Assembly: GCF_000006405.1 (NCBI RefSeq)
Contig: NW_003203153.1
Coordinates: 17,532-81,531, forward strand
Direction: 5' to 3'
DNA: 64,000 bases
Source: Perkinsus marinus ATCC 50983
Lineage: Eukaryota; Perkinsozoa; Perkinsida; Perkinsidae
Shown piece by piece: positions 20,337-33,608 of the stretch (position 1 is the stretch's first letter; each line of letters begins with the position of its first letter). The position numbers and the translations under genes are program-made. The notes under the pieces are model-generated. The model saw only the letters and a program-made list of their open reading frames with translations. It made no database searches and was not told the origin of the DNA.

Positions 20337-22550
20337 ATGTCAACTACCAAGGCTACTACCCTCCCACCGACTGATAGTCATAACTCGGACATTATTGAGG
20401 ATGACTCAACACCTCATGATCCTCAGGTAACGTATCAAGGCCATCGTCAAATCATTACCTCTGATTAGGATGAAGAGAATAAGATAACAGATGAGCCAGC
20501 AGCAGTAGCAGCAGCAGAAGCCCTGGATGAGGAGATACTCGAGAAGGATGAGACGTCGGAGGGCCGTCGTATAATAATCCACGTTGATGTGCCGTCTGTG
20601 ATGCATCGACCTGCCTCGGCTAGAGGCTATACTACCGACCTAATGGTCAACAGCTTGTTGCATACTACCCGACCATCCAGCCTATCCTCATAGGTCAATA
20701 AATGGTTAGCATCGATGGCATGGGGTACTGTAGATCCCAATACTGCTCAGTGGGTACTAGCAGTATCGGAGACATCAATACACCCACCGAATAAACCCAC
20801 ACAACATGATGTCAGTCGTGGTCGATACTTTTGGAAGAGTCTTGATACCTTGATGTAAGGCACAAGATGAAGAACAGTCAGCAGCAGCAGCAGTGAAAGA
20901 GGAGGAGAAGAACCCTCAACCTGATGGCACTGACACCGTCTTGATCACATATATGGACTATCTCAACATGAGGTACGGGGAAGAGGAGGAAGTCTCTCAT
21001 AATGATGATGGTGAGGGCGATGGTGGAATACATGGAGGTGAAGAGACCAAGGGGAAGTAAGATAAAGCTGGTTCGATGTGGAGAGTGTAGGGATTCCTTC
21101 AGAGAGGATATCATTAACGAGTTACTCCTGGAGTTCACTAGCAAGAAAAGCTCACCTGGTGCCAAGCTGAGGGCTGAATTCGATCAGATCATCAAATGCC
21201 TTTCCTTGCCTTTACCCGTGCGCAAGGGTTTAGGCTTACCAAGCAAAGTCAATATTAGGCAGAATGATGCTGATTCCAGTGTGGATACAGGGAGTACTGG
21301 AACGAAGGGGAGCGGGATGTTCAGGTAACAGTGGTAGTGAGGTTATAGGTCATCGAGAACCATCTTCACTAACCCAGGTATGGCCTCTATAACCTACTCC
21401 CTAGCTTCCTCAACATGATTATCGACTTCGCACATACTGCACGGGACTTTGCTATAGTCCTACGAGACACCATGCCGATCGATGGGGATGATGATGATGA
21501 TCCTACATCCCTCTTGACAGAGGACGCAGCCTCTGTGGTGGAGGAGTTACAGTTATTGACTGAGGGAAAGCATCCAGTGTACTGTGGCAAATACAAGACT
21601 AGGAAGATAGTCATGGATGGTACCGGTGAGCATATGATGCTCGATCTACGACCTAGACCTACGCATATGGGCCTAATTACAACCATACATACTGGCAACG
21701 AACACAGCGGACCACTACTCGCCTTCCCTCGGCGCAATAAGCATCAACCTACTGAGGTATTCTAGGGCCACTACTACAATGACGTTAGGCCTACTCAGTT
21801 GGTGGTTAAGGAGTCATCAACTACTGCGGAGGTCGATTCAGCCCCACAAAGCATCGTACCCACTGAGTATAGGGGATATTCCGAGGTATATGCTGGTCTA
21901 GTACACGAGATGCTACCAGAGGGCCGTATAATAAGCATAATCGAGAGACCGATGATGAGCACAACAGATGACAGTAGTACTCATGTCATGTTTGGCAAAT
22001 CATCATGTTGATGCCCTTCCAGGTGATACCCGTCCTCCTCCACGAGAGGTACTCATCAATCCAGCTGACACCAATATACAGCACATCTACATAACGGCAG
22101 ATCCTACATCGGTTACAGTGATGGATGTACTCTCCAGTAGGAGCACTCATGATGGTTATCGTCATTGATGATGTTAAAGATACCCCAGTAGTCGGAGGGC
22201 AGGAGAGGATATGCCTTACCGTAGACACCTATCGTGCCACAACCCAATCCAACTATTTCAAAGACCTAGTCCAGGAGGCCATTGCTAGGCATACTACACA
22301 GGTTGCCTTGGGGACTCGCCATTGTTGCATCTCAGTGACCAGTCTACCTCAGCTCCGTATTGATAAAGAAGTGGACATGAAGGCCCCTGTACACCGGCAG
22401 GAATCGATAATGCAACTCACTCCACGTAGCTATCTGAGGAAGAGAGTACTGCCTGTATTGGCACCAGCCATCAATGAGGCAGCGAGAGATAGACCTGAGG
22501 ATCCTGCCACATACATAGCTATGTATATGCTGAAACATAGGCATGGGTAA
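20337..22550 (+). CDS. Dpy-30-motif protein
   Basis: Multi-exon gene starting MSTTKATTLPPTDSHNSD (ATG 20337). Resolved introns include 20427-20468 (42 nt) and later ones of about 48, 46, 34 and 42 nt. Several are multiples of three that contain the only in-frame stops, so splicing restores a long frame. Middle exons carry acidic runs (YGEEEEVSHNDDGEGDGG) and a helical FREDIINELLLEFTSKK segment. The C-terminus, YLRKRVLPVLAPAINEAARD then RPEDPATYIAMYMLKH, is a clear Dpy-30 dimerisation motif. Such motifs occur in COMPASS DPY30 and in flagellar radial-spoke or AKAP-docking proteins; the long N-terminal part argues for the latter type, but the specific family was not recognised. Confidence 0.75.
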
Positions 22551-22777
22551 ACCTACTACTACAACTTAATACCTCCTATCTTAGCTTGTTGTAGATACAA
22601 TAAGGTTATCGAGATCAACAGTCAGCACTCGATGTCTTAACGATCTACTTCATCGTGAGGTGCAGGTAGCTCATGATGAGCCACCGTTCATGTTGATGTG
22701 TATGCTTCCACCATTATCCACCCTCGAGTTAGTAGTCTCTCTCACTATAGTTTCCTTGACTTGAAGGTTGTCCCAGA
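22551..22777. other. Short spacer upstream of ATG5
   Basis: 227 bp between the Dpy-30-motif gene and ATG5 on the same strand. No ORF, repeat or recognisable promoter element was seen. It must hold the 3' end of one gene and the promoter of the next. Confidence 0.5.
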
Positions 22778-23807
22778 ATGTCCCTTGACATCTCTCCTCC
22801 TCTCCACCTCGGTGTTACATCATCCAGAGAAGAGATGGCCGCCAGTCCCACTCTAGAGCACCTTACTGATCCGGATTGTCGAGAGTTGATATCTGGTGGA
22901 CGCCTTCTGATTGAGATAGGGATGTCCGAGGACGAGGTTACTGCCCATCAGCATCCTCCTCCTCTTTTTTGCCATCCTCTCCGAACTGAATACCTCGTTG
23001 ACTTATACACAGCGGTTCGGGAACACTTTAGAGCGTTCATTCCACCCCTACTAGGGGCGGCCTCAACCTGGTGAGTACACACGGCTCATTGACCAACATA
23101 ACTGCTGCTCTCAGCGATACCGACTGCCCACTGTGGTTCGATGTCCGTGTGAATGGGAGCGAGTGCACCTCTCTCAACTGGACAACACCCTTGGGAGTCC
23201 TATTCGATCTCCATGGTCCCTTAGTACGAGAGGGAGTACCCGCATCAATGCCATGGAAGATAACCGTCCATTTCATGTATTATCCATCACCACAGAGTAT
23301 CCCAGAGTTCAAGGTGAGCAGTAACGGAGTGTTATGATATGGTTACAGCCCTTGCAGACACTGGATGAATTCTCGAGTCTACATTTCAACCAAATGAAGG
23401 CCGGAATTTCTATACAATTGCCTCGTCATGCCCCGACAGCATTCGGCCTCATGCTTACAGCTGATGTACAGCGTCTACGCCGCCGAGATCCTTACTTAAT
23501 CTATGCATGTATTGACTCGAAGGAGATGCGGAACGCTCAGTCGAGCACGGTTGACGATATATCTCGCGTGCCGTTGAAGTTGTATCATCCCGAGTCGAAA
23601 TCATCAGTTTTGCTATACTCGAGTGACCCTCGTTGTCAAGTATCAGAGCTACTATCAGAAATAGGTGCCTCCCATATGGTTCCTATTGTCCATGGTATTC
23701 ATCTGAGTGAGGAGATTCCATTATGGTGGTTGATGTTGCATGCGTCTTCTACAGATCTTTTCATACATATTGTCCTCAGAGGTGTTGTTGAGGATGATAA
23801 TTTCTGA
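22778..23807 (+). CDS. ATG5: Autophagy protein ATG5
   Basis: ATG5 is the acceptor for the ubiquitin-like protein ATG12; the conjugate, with ATG16, directs lipidation of ATG8. Three exons, 22778-23070, 23115-23313 and 23358-23807, with two 44-nt GT-AG introns, give 313 aa (human about 275). Family landmarks: RTEYLVDLYTAVREHF, then NWTTPLGVLFDLHGPL and PWKITVHFMYYPS (UblA core), then HFNQMK with the lysine at 23397-23399 aligning to the ATG12-conjugation lysine, then RVPLKLY and VHGIHLSEEIPLWWLMLHAS plus LFIHIVL (UblB core). The N-terminus is longer than usual, and a second Met (MAASPTLEHL) is an alternative start. Confidence 0.9.
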
Positions 23808-23915
23808 GTATGTATCATTTCATTCGAACACTATATTTTGAGTTAGAGTTTTTGGAAAGCAATGCGATGCCAATTAATGGCTTCCTAAAGCATCTTATCG
23901 AGCCGAACATATAAT

Positions 23916-25426
23916 CTAGCTAATCCCGCAACCTCGGAGTAACAAACACAACAGTACATACTCCCTGAATAATGAATTTTGGTCTGGGACTTGCATCCAA
24001 CATGCACGATGATATACACGCTGTACAGCTTCAATTCTCCTCTCATAGCTCACTTCGATGTAAGTCTTGTCCATTTCTACTTAGAGATACTCATACAAGA
24101 GGAGTATGAAAATAGCCAGCACATACCTCTCCCGTCCCCCAGCTTATGGTGCCAGCATCAAGATCAACAACTGCATCACTCAGCCGAATACTTCCCAACT
24201 CTAGCATACCATCTACCAATCGATTACCTATGGAAGAGCACGCTCTGGTAAGGATTGTCGATAATCTACTCACCATCAAGACGAGCTGTCAAGGCCTGCA
24301 CTGGACCCCATCTACCCCACACTTTAGCGCTCTCACTATCATAGTGAAGCTCAACCTGATTATCAAACAATCCTACAACAATTCATGACTGGCCACCGAC
24401 CTCCCAGCCGATGGATCGCCACAGCCCTGCTATACCTCCCTTCCTCTCTGGGCACTCTTTTGATGATAGTTCGAACACTTGAGGAGCTGGGAGACCACGG
24501 ATACTCTGTTCACTACCTAGATTCGCTGCCAACTTGGCGTCCTCATTCGGATACTGCTGCACTTGTACAGAACAAAGTGGTCCGCTGTATGGAATAGGAA
24601 GTTGGAGTGAGATTGGAGGTGTGATGTTGACGCCTTCCACGGGGTAGTTAGCGCCCTGCTGCTCTGCACTCAAGCAGCCCTCATCGCTGCAGAAGGACAG
24701 GGGTTCCTCATCACCCGGACATGCCCAGCCAGAGGGAGGCTTACACCGAGCCCTCACCTGGATGATAAGTGGCTAGCCGTGCTGCTACATACGATGATGT
24801 ACTCCCCCAGACCTACCTTGGCATCACCATCTTCATGATTATGATCAGCATCATTCTGTAGTATCAAGGAGGAGGAGGATGGGAGAGTAGCGATCAAGTG
24901 AGACGATTGAGTAGCCATCAGCCTAGGGCGCTTGCCAAGAGGCTGATGTACTGACTGTACCGTACAGTCATGTGTCACATGTACTGGGGATTCCGAATGG
25001 TCCTGACATAAAACCAATCAAACTCACATAGAAGTTCAAGTGCACGCCTATGATTACCATTGCTGCTTTCTGGCTATGACTAGCGTCGTGGTCATCATCA
25101 TTATCATCAGCCCCGGTTAGTTCACTCCTTGTACGTACACGATGACGTCTATCCTCAGAGGGGGAGGTGGAGCAGGGACGTGTCTCTGCCTCAGCATGAT
25201 GGCTGACTAGACTTCTGAACCTCCACGTATGATTAGTTGATAACACTTTCAGACTGGTCCTTGTCATCCTATCAGCAAGAGCAACAGTAGTTGATGATGA
25301 TGATGATGATGATGATGTATCCACCGGGTTGACGGTAGAGTTATCGGGGCCTGTGGTAGGCAGTCTAGACCCAGGTCCACATCTCTTGTTGCCTGTACGA
25401 CGTCCACCACGACGAGGTCTAGCCAT
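23916..25426 (-). CDS. Unrecognised multi-exon protein, Ser-rich N-terminus
   Basis: Minus-strand gene read from ATG 25426 (MARPRRGGRRTGNKRCGPGS). It has a basic N-terminus, a poly-Ser run encoded by a TCA repeat near 25294-25317, an acidic DDNDDDHD stretch, then after a short intron DHSESPVHVTHDCTVQSVHQ, a Cys-containing exon (24383-24757), an exon LFDNQVELHYDSESAKVWGR, an exon LELGSIRLSDAVVDLDAGTI and a helical C-terminus YERRIEAVQRVYHRACWM ending at 23916. The exons chain in consistent frames through introns of about 30-75 nt, and the intron near 24993-25037 could be 25 or 43 nt. No family was recognised; the C-terminal helix vaguely recalls HAT/TPR repeats. Confidence 0.6.
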
Positions 25427-25507
25427 GAGTAAGGAGGCAATGTATCCTGAGTCAGAGAAAACGTAGCACTCCCCAATCATGATTCGTCATTGGAGTCGGC
25501 AGTTTCA

Positions 25508-25982
25508 TCAGTATGTACCACGTGGATATTGACACACAGGTACATATTGAACGAGGTGGAAAATGTTGATGAATTGACATGCCTCTGTGATTACGATAGA
25601 ACTATAGCCGACGTTGCTTATCCCTGATACCATTGAGCAGTGCTGCAGAAAAGTAGTGGCTCGATTAACATGTTGTTGAGCATGTGTCGGAAGGCTGAGA
25701 CACTCTCGACCAAATGACGGTTCGATAGCCCAACAACTGATACGTACCTCATCCAAGTATCGCAATGAGCAGGAGTGGGGGTCGTAAGTGATCGAGGCTT
25801 CGGGTCGGAGAGGGGCTCGAGTCTGAGAAAAAGTTGGTACTGCTCTCAAGTCGACATCCTTCATCATAGCCTTCCTTCATCAGACATGCTACGGTCTCTC
25901 CAGAGAGGAGATCGATGATAGGCTTAGATCGGAAACGAATAGCAATATAGCACTGCTGTATACGGGTACAGCTTAGAGACAA
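25508..25982 (-). other. Possible coding exons, unassigned
   Basis: Minus-strand open stretches at 25508-25867 (DPHSCSLRYLDEVRISCWAI) and 25749-25982 overlap in different frames. The first has some coding character but no motif and no clear splice partners, so no gene is called. Confidence 0.25.
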
Positions 25983-26706
25983 CGATGAGCTCCTATTATC
26001 ACCACTTCGTTGTCCGATGCTACCATGACGATTTATACGAATATTCTCTCTTCGTATAGATCAGAGACATATCATACCTTACAGTAGTAGGATTAACTCA
26101 TTTGGGAGCTCTGCAATGTCGATAAGAGGGGGAGGGGGATAAATCATACTCCTATACCTATCTACTTTGGGGACGCCATCGACGAGAAATAAGTTGACCA
26201 ATCCAAAGCCTACTGCTACTCTGGGAAACTACTAGGAATGGCGATGATGAAGCCTTCGGTGAATAGTATGGGTAGTAGAGCAGAAGCAGTATACACATCC
26301 CATTACTGAACTACAACAAAGTAGTATCACAGATCGTCCGGAGAAAGAGTATATAATTTTACAGCGAAGATGTTGATTACAAGGCAATAATAACGTTCGA
26401 TGGTGCAAGCAACTACCAAGATAAATGAGCTGGATTGATATCCATCAGTAGTGATCGTCGTCATTCACTGATACTCATCAGCATTAGCCTTATTCTCTTA
26501 TAATTATTTGACCACACTACCAACTACTGACTATTGGAGGAAAGTATCGTAAGTATAGTATTATGATACCAAGTGGTAGTCATGGTTAGATAATTATGAT
26601 ATATTACATAGGATCAACAAAAGTAACGTAGCAAATGATAGCTCTATCAATAGTGTCATTTTCTGACACTTATTATCGATGAATAATGACATGCCCTTAG
26701 TCGTTG
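25983..26706. other. Intergenic, nothing recognised
   Basis: About 720 bp, AT-rich, with stops in all frames and no repeat or RNA structure noticed apart from scattered short GATGATG runs typical of the whole window. Confidence 0.5.
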
Positions 26707-27462
26707 TCAACATCTTCTCAACTTACTAACCAGTACACCACTAACATGCTCACGATGCTGCTGCTGCTGCTCATCATCATCAATAGGACATCCCTCTCGA
26801 GATTGTTGCCGCCTTCTCCGCCTTCTGTTATTATCCTCCTCCTCAATATCACAATAAGGATATGATGATGATTCAAGAGTAATAGGGGCTATAGCAGTAT
26901 CATGTACACCATAGTGTTGACCAGCAGTAAAGGTCGATGATGATGGTAGTGGTGGTCGAGATGAACTTATGCAAGGGCCTTCTTCTTCTCCTTCTGGAAA
27001 GGTGGCAGCATGACATACACTCGTAAAACATATATGAGGATTAATAGAAGAGGAGGAGGTGATAGCAATACCTCCAGAAGGGGAAGCACTGGATGCTGAT
27101 GATGTAGCTGTAGTACTAGTAGAGTCGCTTATGGCCTGTGGTTGCTCCAATAAGGATCGCAAGCTCTCAGCCATATTACGTACAAACTCCGCCTCAGACT
27201 TAGATTGTGGTAGCTTACCCGTCTTGTAGTAGGTCATCATCTTTTGCCTTGTTGATGCCCATTTAGTCCTCACTTGTTTAGGCGTACGGAACACATTACC
27301 ATTAGCCTTACGAAGCTCACTGGCCACATCATCAAATGCTTGACCTCTCGCTGCTACTGAGTCACGAGAGCTTGATCGAGATACTATCGTCTTGGCACGA
27401 TACAATATCTCCGCCTCAAAAACCTTCAAGTCATCACCAGAAAACCTTATGTATTGTGACAT
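26707..27462 (-). CDS. Myb/SANT-like DNA-binding protein
   Basis: Intronless 251-aa ORF from ATG 27462. The N-terminal 90 residues form a Myb/SANT-like trihelix: LKVFEAEILYRAKTIVSR, then AFDDVASELRKANGNVF, then RTPKQVRTKWASTRQKMMTY, where the Arg-Thr-Gln-Val-Lys-Trp pattern matches the third helix of Myb/SANT-like (MADF-related) domains found in transcription regulators and in accessory proteins of Harbinger-type transposons. The rest is low complexity (Ser/Thr-rich, then an RRRRRRQQ basic block and a Gln run). Probably a nuclear DNA-binding protein; target unknown. Confidence 0.65.
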   Translation of the reverse strand: MSQYIRFSGDDLKVFEAEILYRAKTIVSRSSSRDSVAARGQAFDDVASELRKANGNVFRTPKQVRTKWASTRQKMMTYYKTGKLPQSKSEAEFVRNMAESLRSLLEQPQAISDSTSTTATSSASSASPSGGIAITSSSSINPHICFTSVCHAATFPEGEEEGPCISSSRPPLPSSSTFTAGQHYGVHDTAIAPITLESSSYPYCDIEEEDNNRRRRRRQQSREGCPIDDDEQQQQHREHVSGVLVSKLRRC

Positions 27463-28053
27463 TGTGGCGTGTTATTAACGTTATTGGCGACACCGATCAC
27501 AATCCAGTATATAGCTGAGGGGTAGTAGCTGATGGTGGTGGCCGGCAGTAGGGACAAATTAAAGTAAGACAATCCTGGAAATAAGGTTATCACTTGTGGC
27601 TTGCTTGTGGTAATAAGCCCTCCCACAACGTTGACCCCAATTGAAGCAACAATTAACGTCCTTGAGATGCCACCATAGCACGATATAGGGGGTGACACAC
27701 AATTGAACATCACGTAAATAAGAGTCGCCACTCGCCCGCCTCAATGCCCGAAACGTACACACTTTTCCAGATGCGGTCGTCATATTGCAGAACACTAAGT
27801 GTGCCCTAGCCATAGAGTATACCACTATGTATAAACAATAGCCATTAGAAGTATGGAGTAGTGCTTAGCCTGTGTTGTTGTTACTATAGATGATATTGTG
27901 TGCAGGAGGCCACTGAGACAACATCGTGAGCAGTTACACGCCGTCTCGTGCCAACTTGTCCCGTCTCGTGCTTGTCTACTCTGGAATTATTATTACTTTT
28001 GGGATGATGAGTGAAGCCTGTAGAGCTCTTTATTGGTCATAATATTATCCCTC
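27463..28053. other. Spacer upstream of the PKA gene
   Basis: About 590 bp. A minus-strand 88-codon open frame (27559-27825) has no recognisable motif. Near 27938-27972 the string CCGTCTCGTGC occurs twice about 20 bp apart, a small direct repeat that could be regulatory for either divergent neighbour, though nothing else supports that. Confidence 0.4.
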
Positions 28054-29411
<1,358 letters not shown>

Positions 29412-29784
29412 TGATAGGCCTTCTTACCTTGTAAATACAAGTAGCGTATTGCCAATAGTAGTAGATGGTATAACATCACTACTTCTGGCTATACTCTATC
29501 AGTATTACACTTTATATTTAGCGTTAGTTGTCATTATCAACGAGGCTGCTGAACATAGATGATAGCATGATGTTGGAATTAATACTTGACAATGACTCTA
29601 CTACTACTACTGCTGCCATCTATATCATGCTGCCTACTACAGCACCTCGGCCCATAGTAATGACTCTGATAAGGTGTGCTAATGATGATACTCTATGTTG
29701 TGTTGAGTCTTCAGTCATTACCATTAAGATATAACCTCCCCAGTCGAATATTTGGGTATAGTTTTTTGAACTCTTAAGGGCGTG
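29412..29784. other. Intergenic, nothing recognised
   Basis: About 370 bp between PKA and the next plus-strand gene; short open frames only, with ACT/CTA-rich runs. Contains both the 3' end of PKA and the promoter of the next gene. Confidence 0.5.
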
Positions 29785-31121
29785 ATGACGTCGCATCATG
29801 TTGAAGATCATACAGCATCATCTAACGGTCCTCCCCCGATTAGTCCTACAGCAACATCAGCGACTGAGTTTTATTGGAGTTCTGATCATGATGGTGTTAG
29901 GGCACACTTCGCCCTAGCAGCCGACTCTGGGTTAGCTTATATGACCCTAGGAGGGGGGAGGAACTCTCATCATAGACAAACGCGATCAACTGATGAAGAT
30001 GATAAGATAGTCATACCATCATGGAAGCCACTACTAAGGCCTGATATAGTTGGATTCGATCATATTATATCACCGGATACCCAATACAATGACAGGAGGA
30101 AGGGAGGTAGTCGGCGTAGTGGGAGGGGGCGCGTCATCATCATCATCATGTTCAGGAGTGTTTGAGGCTGTGACATGTAAAGATATACCACTAACTGGTA
30201 CACAACTACAGTCACTGTATGAGGATACTATACCAGAGGTCCATGATGATGTAGACACTAGTACATTCTTACCAGACCCCGATAATACCCCTATGTGGCT
30301 TGGTGATGAGGGTAGTGATGATGATGGGTCAGAGGACATGACCGGTTGGGAGCCAAGACCAAAGCTATTCATAAAACTCAAGGAGCCAAGACTGGTAGAT
30401 GTAGTGGGATTTATGTAATACTCTCAACAACAAAAACATTTGCAGTACTACTGTTCACAGGTATTCACCCTGGGATCGTAACTTCGGGCGAAGAGTATAT
30501 CCTACATACTCCCTAAATGGAGTTGACTATTTCTCATTCTTGGATTCCGGCAGCCTTTATGTAAGCTTACCCTCCCTATCACATATTATCTGCTCCTTTT
30601 AGGCCAGCATTCCTCGTATTGGTAATCTCAATCGTGGTAACCCTTCGTTGCACACTCCTAAAGTATTGGAAATGCATAGACATCAGCCGGTGATGGTGAA
30701 GTAGGTGTATCCTTGTAGATACATAGGGATTTATCGTAATAGATACATTCGACTAGAGTTCCCTAATGGTTGTGGTAGACGTCTATACTCAGTGTGTGTA
30801 TGTGGGCCAATATGGTGGCCTAAGGTCCGTGACATAGTTACTGGTCTAGCTCTTGTTCAGCAAGGAAGAGCAACTCTTATTCCTGATACTGTTAAGCAGG
30901 CCCTTGAGGAGGACGGCAAGACGCTAAGTGAAGCGTAAGAGAGTGTAGTCGTTCACCATTTATCAATACTCCATTATTACAGGATCGCCACATTACCAGT
31001 AGATTCCCTATGGAGCCCAGTCCTCGCTGGAGCCCTCCAGAAGCTGGCATTCACTACCAACACTCAGTCGGCATCCTATCGCCTACCACAGACTACCATG
31101 TACATCCTATCCTTCTTATAA
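29785..31121 (+). CDS. Unrecognised multi-exon protein
   Basis: Starts MTSHHVEDHTASSNGPPPIS (ATG 29785) and can be chained through five GT-AG introns of about 42-60 nt to a stop at 31119-31121. Notable segments: WSSDHDGVRAHFALAADSGL, an acidic DPDNTPMWLGDEGSDDDGSE, GWEPRPKLFIKLKEPRL, SPWDRNFGRRVYPTYSLNGV, YIRLEFPNGCGRRLYSVCVC and a C-terminal LWSPVLAGALQKLAFTTNTQ. The chain is in phase throughout, so it is very likely a real gene. No domain was recognised. It ends 120 bp before the ALG13 start. Confidence 0.65.
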
Positions 31122-31240
31122 GCATCATTGATAATAGTTATACACTGAGTAGTCTTCCGTCCCAACCACCATACACTCTTGCTTTACCCTTCCTCATATC
31201 TTTGTATATTCTTGTAGTTCTCATTATCCCTCGCTCCCTT

Positions 31241-31963
31241 ATGGACCCTCCACCGTTGCCGCCGCTAACATCTCGAGTATTTGTTACCGTTGGTACGACT
31301 AGGTTCGACTCTCTTGTACAGCGTGTCTGCCAAAGGAGTTTCCTCGACCTCTTGCACAATAAGCTTGGCACCACGAAGGTGCTCATCCAATACGGTAACG
31401 CTTCCATTGATACTCTCAAGATATTAGAGGAAGCCTCGAAAGTTGGTAGAGTAGATGGTATTACTCTCAGTGGGTATTCACTTAAGCCAGAAGGTAGTGT
31501 TGTCGGCAGCACAAGTAACATCATCATCATAATGCATGTGGTGCAGGTATCTATGATGATATCCAACAAGCTGACCTGGTCATTAGTCATGCAGGAGCCG
31601 GTAGTATCATGGAAACCTTGAGGGTGATATGCTACTACTACTCGTGGTGGTGTAGTACTAGTGATGGTTGTATTGCAATAGGTATCTCGGGAGAGGAATG
31701 ACAAGACTAAACCCATCCTCTGTGTTGTATGCAATAACATGTTGATGGGTAATCACCAACAGGANNNNNNNNNNNNNNNNNNNNNNNNNNNNNNNNNNNN
31801 NNNNNNNNNNNNNNNNNNNNNNNNNNNNNNNNNNNNNNNNNNNNNNNNNNNNNNNNNNNNNNNNCCGTGGTTAATCATCAGTCAACAACGAGATGTAGTT
31901 GACCGATTGAGTATACTACCCAAATGTATCATTGCTAGCTCCCTAGATGATGCAGTCGTGTGA
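31241..31963 (+). CDS. ALG13: UDP-GlcNAc transferase subunit ALG13 (interrupted by gap)
   Basis: Catalytic half of the Alg13-Alg14 enzyme that adds the second GlcNAc to the dolichol-linked oligosaccharide on the cytosolic face of the ER. Exon 1 31241-31493 has FVTVGTTRFDSLVQRV; exon 2 31547-31623 has DLVISHAGAGSIMETLR, the donor-binding signature of this GT family; exon 3 from 31682 has KPILCVVCNNMLMGNHQQ and runs into the 100-N gap (31765-31864). The frame after the gap reads KCIIASSLDDAVV to a stop at 31963, consistent with the C-terminus. The frame is open 77 codons upstream of ATG 31241 and includes a hydrophobic stretch, but that region overlaps the last exon of the previous gene. No ALG14 domain is fused. 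Confidence 0.9.
31765..31864. other. Scaffold gap (100 N)
   Basis: Exactly 100 unknown bases inside the third ALG13 exon. The reading frame on both sides is compatible with one gene but the true gap size is unknown. Confidence 0.99.
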
Positions 31964-32243
31964 GTGGTGCGGACAGCGGTACTAATCGAAAGTTACCATA
32001 GCCCGATCCGTTACACATTATCGCCGGAGTATGGAAGTAGCTAGAGTAGTGATGTACGATGAAACTGATGTTTACGGGCTTTTATGAAGTTCCTGATTTA
32101 CTCAACAGCATTCACAACGTCTTTTCAGTCGTTCCTATCTCCTTCCGGTGGATGGCATACACGGAGTTACGCGACAACACCGATACGAATGCACGGATTA
32201 CAACGCAACATAAATGGCGAAAGTAATAATGATAATAAGGTGA

Positions 32244-33608
32244 TCAACTTCCCTTACATAGGAGTGCATATGTATGAATTGTATCACGCAACTCCTTTTT
32301 CGTTTCCTCATCACAAAATGCCATGTCAACAGCTCTAAGCTGTAGTAAGACAGCATCTAGTTGGGTTAGGCCCCATGTCTGACAAGTTTCAATGATTTCA
32401 TCACTCAAGGATGATGAGAATACACCACTATCATCAGTACATATACATACCTTATGGGCTATACTCAACCAGGTCTGCATATAGGGATGCTGTGATAGGC
32501 TCTTCAATTGTAGAGTGCATTTATTTGATGTTGGACATATCTCGATTCCGATATTCTTATCAACAATAGTGTCCTTCTGCTTCTCACTGACCCATAGAGC
32601 ATGGCCCAACCTATCAGGTTGGAAGCTTAATACAGCATCAGTCTCGTCATCGCGATTAGGCACTTCAGCCACGTGCGCAGTGATCTTCAGTCCATGACAT
32701 CGTGCACGCTCCAGGAGGGGTCTAATAATGCAATATGCCAAGTACTCACAACGAAGATCACATCCATTTCCCAACGACGGCGATGTTCCCACTTACATGA
32801 AGTCCCTCGTATCGCCCTTGATTGGGTTGCCAGCAACGTCCATCCCCACGAACAGGTCCGGTCGTCTAGCCCTCCATGCGATAGCCAACTTCACTATCTC
32901 TTCAGCCGCTTTGATAGTGCCAGCCCTATCAATGCCCAATATCAATCGTATATCCATTCTCCTGTGATGCTGACTCTCTTGATCCCGCCATCTATCTACC
33001 TCCTCTACCAATATATCAACATAGTCCCTCCTAGTAGGTTGGTCAGTCAAAGGCCGAGGTGCAGTCCGCAACTCTAGATACACCACATTATCGTCATATG
33101 CGTCAACCAACGCCTCACGTATAACACGTCTTAGTGCCAATGAGTCAGTGATCACCTCATAGATGATATTGAATAACTTGAATGCTCCCTTCAATGTTAT
33201 GCTCTTTGAGGGAGCAGTAACAGCTATTGATGTATCAGCGCCCTTAGTCATAATCATCTCCAATAATGTAGACCTTCTAATGCAACCATGTAGATGACAG
33301 TGTAGGTCTACTTTAGGTAGAGTTCTTATCATGGATACAAGCCGCTTCCGACTACCCCGTGCCCGCAGCCATCGCCCAGTGATAGATGCTGATCCAATGA
33401 GGATGATAGTAAAAACCCCTATAGAGGCCTTCCAATGATGCCTTGCCATAGCAGCTACTCTAGGTATGGTGTCCAATGCTGAGTGATACATGTTGCTAAT
33501 GGATGGTGGTGGAGCCATAGTGTAGAAGAGGATGGCATCAATAGAGAAGGCAATAATAAGAGGGATAATACAAGCCACAATGAGAGGATGGGAACAAGGG
33601 CTAAACAC
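32244..33608 (-). CDS. ADAL: Adenosine deaminase-like protein (ADAL/MAPDA)
   Basis: Metal-dependent purine deaminase of the ADAL type, whose characterised members convert N6-methyl-AMP to IMP. Two exons, 33608-32797 and 32721-32244, with a 75-nt GT-AG intron; joining gives DFIPLLERARCHGLK in frame. Motifs: LPKVDLHCHLHG with metal ligands H103 and H105, KITAHVAEVPN with the zinc-site His and catalytic Glu, DRLGHALW, IEICPTSN and ICTDDSGVFSS with the metal-binding Asp pair. HVAE and LEICPTSN-type strings favour ADAL over classic ADA. Unusually the frame has about 95 residues before the domain, including two hydrophobic stretches (residues 8-31 and 61-78). If the start at 33608 is right the enzyme is membrane-anchored; a downstream Met (residue 93) is the alternative. 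Confidence 0.9.

Noticed and set aside
24993-25037. A 25-nt intron in the minus-strand gene at 23916-25426
   Set aside because: A 43-nt alternative with the same acceptor and phase fits the general intron size better.
25290-25320. CRISPR-like or regulatory array from GATGATG runs (also 33968, 42966, 46866)
   Set aside because: Plain trinucleotide microsatellites; no spacers.
31138-31740. 200-codon minus-strand frame overlapping ALG13
   Set aside because: Antisense shadow; ALG13 motifs are unambiguous on the plus strand.
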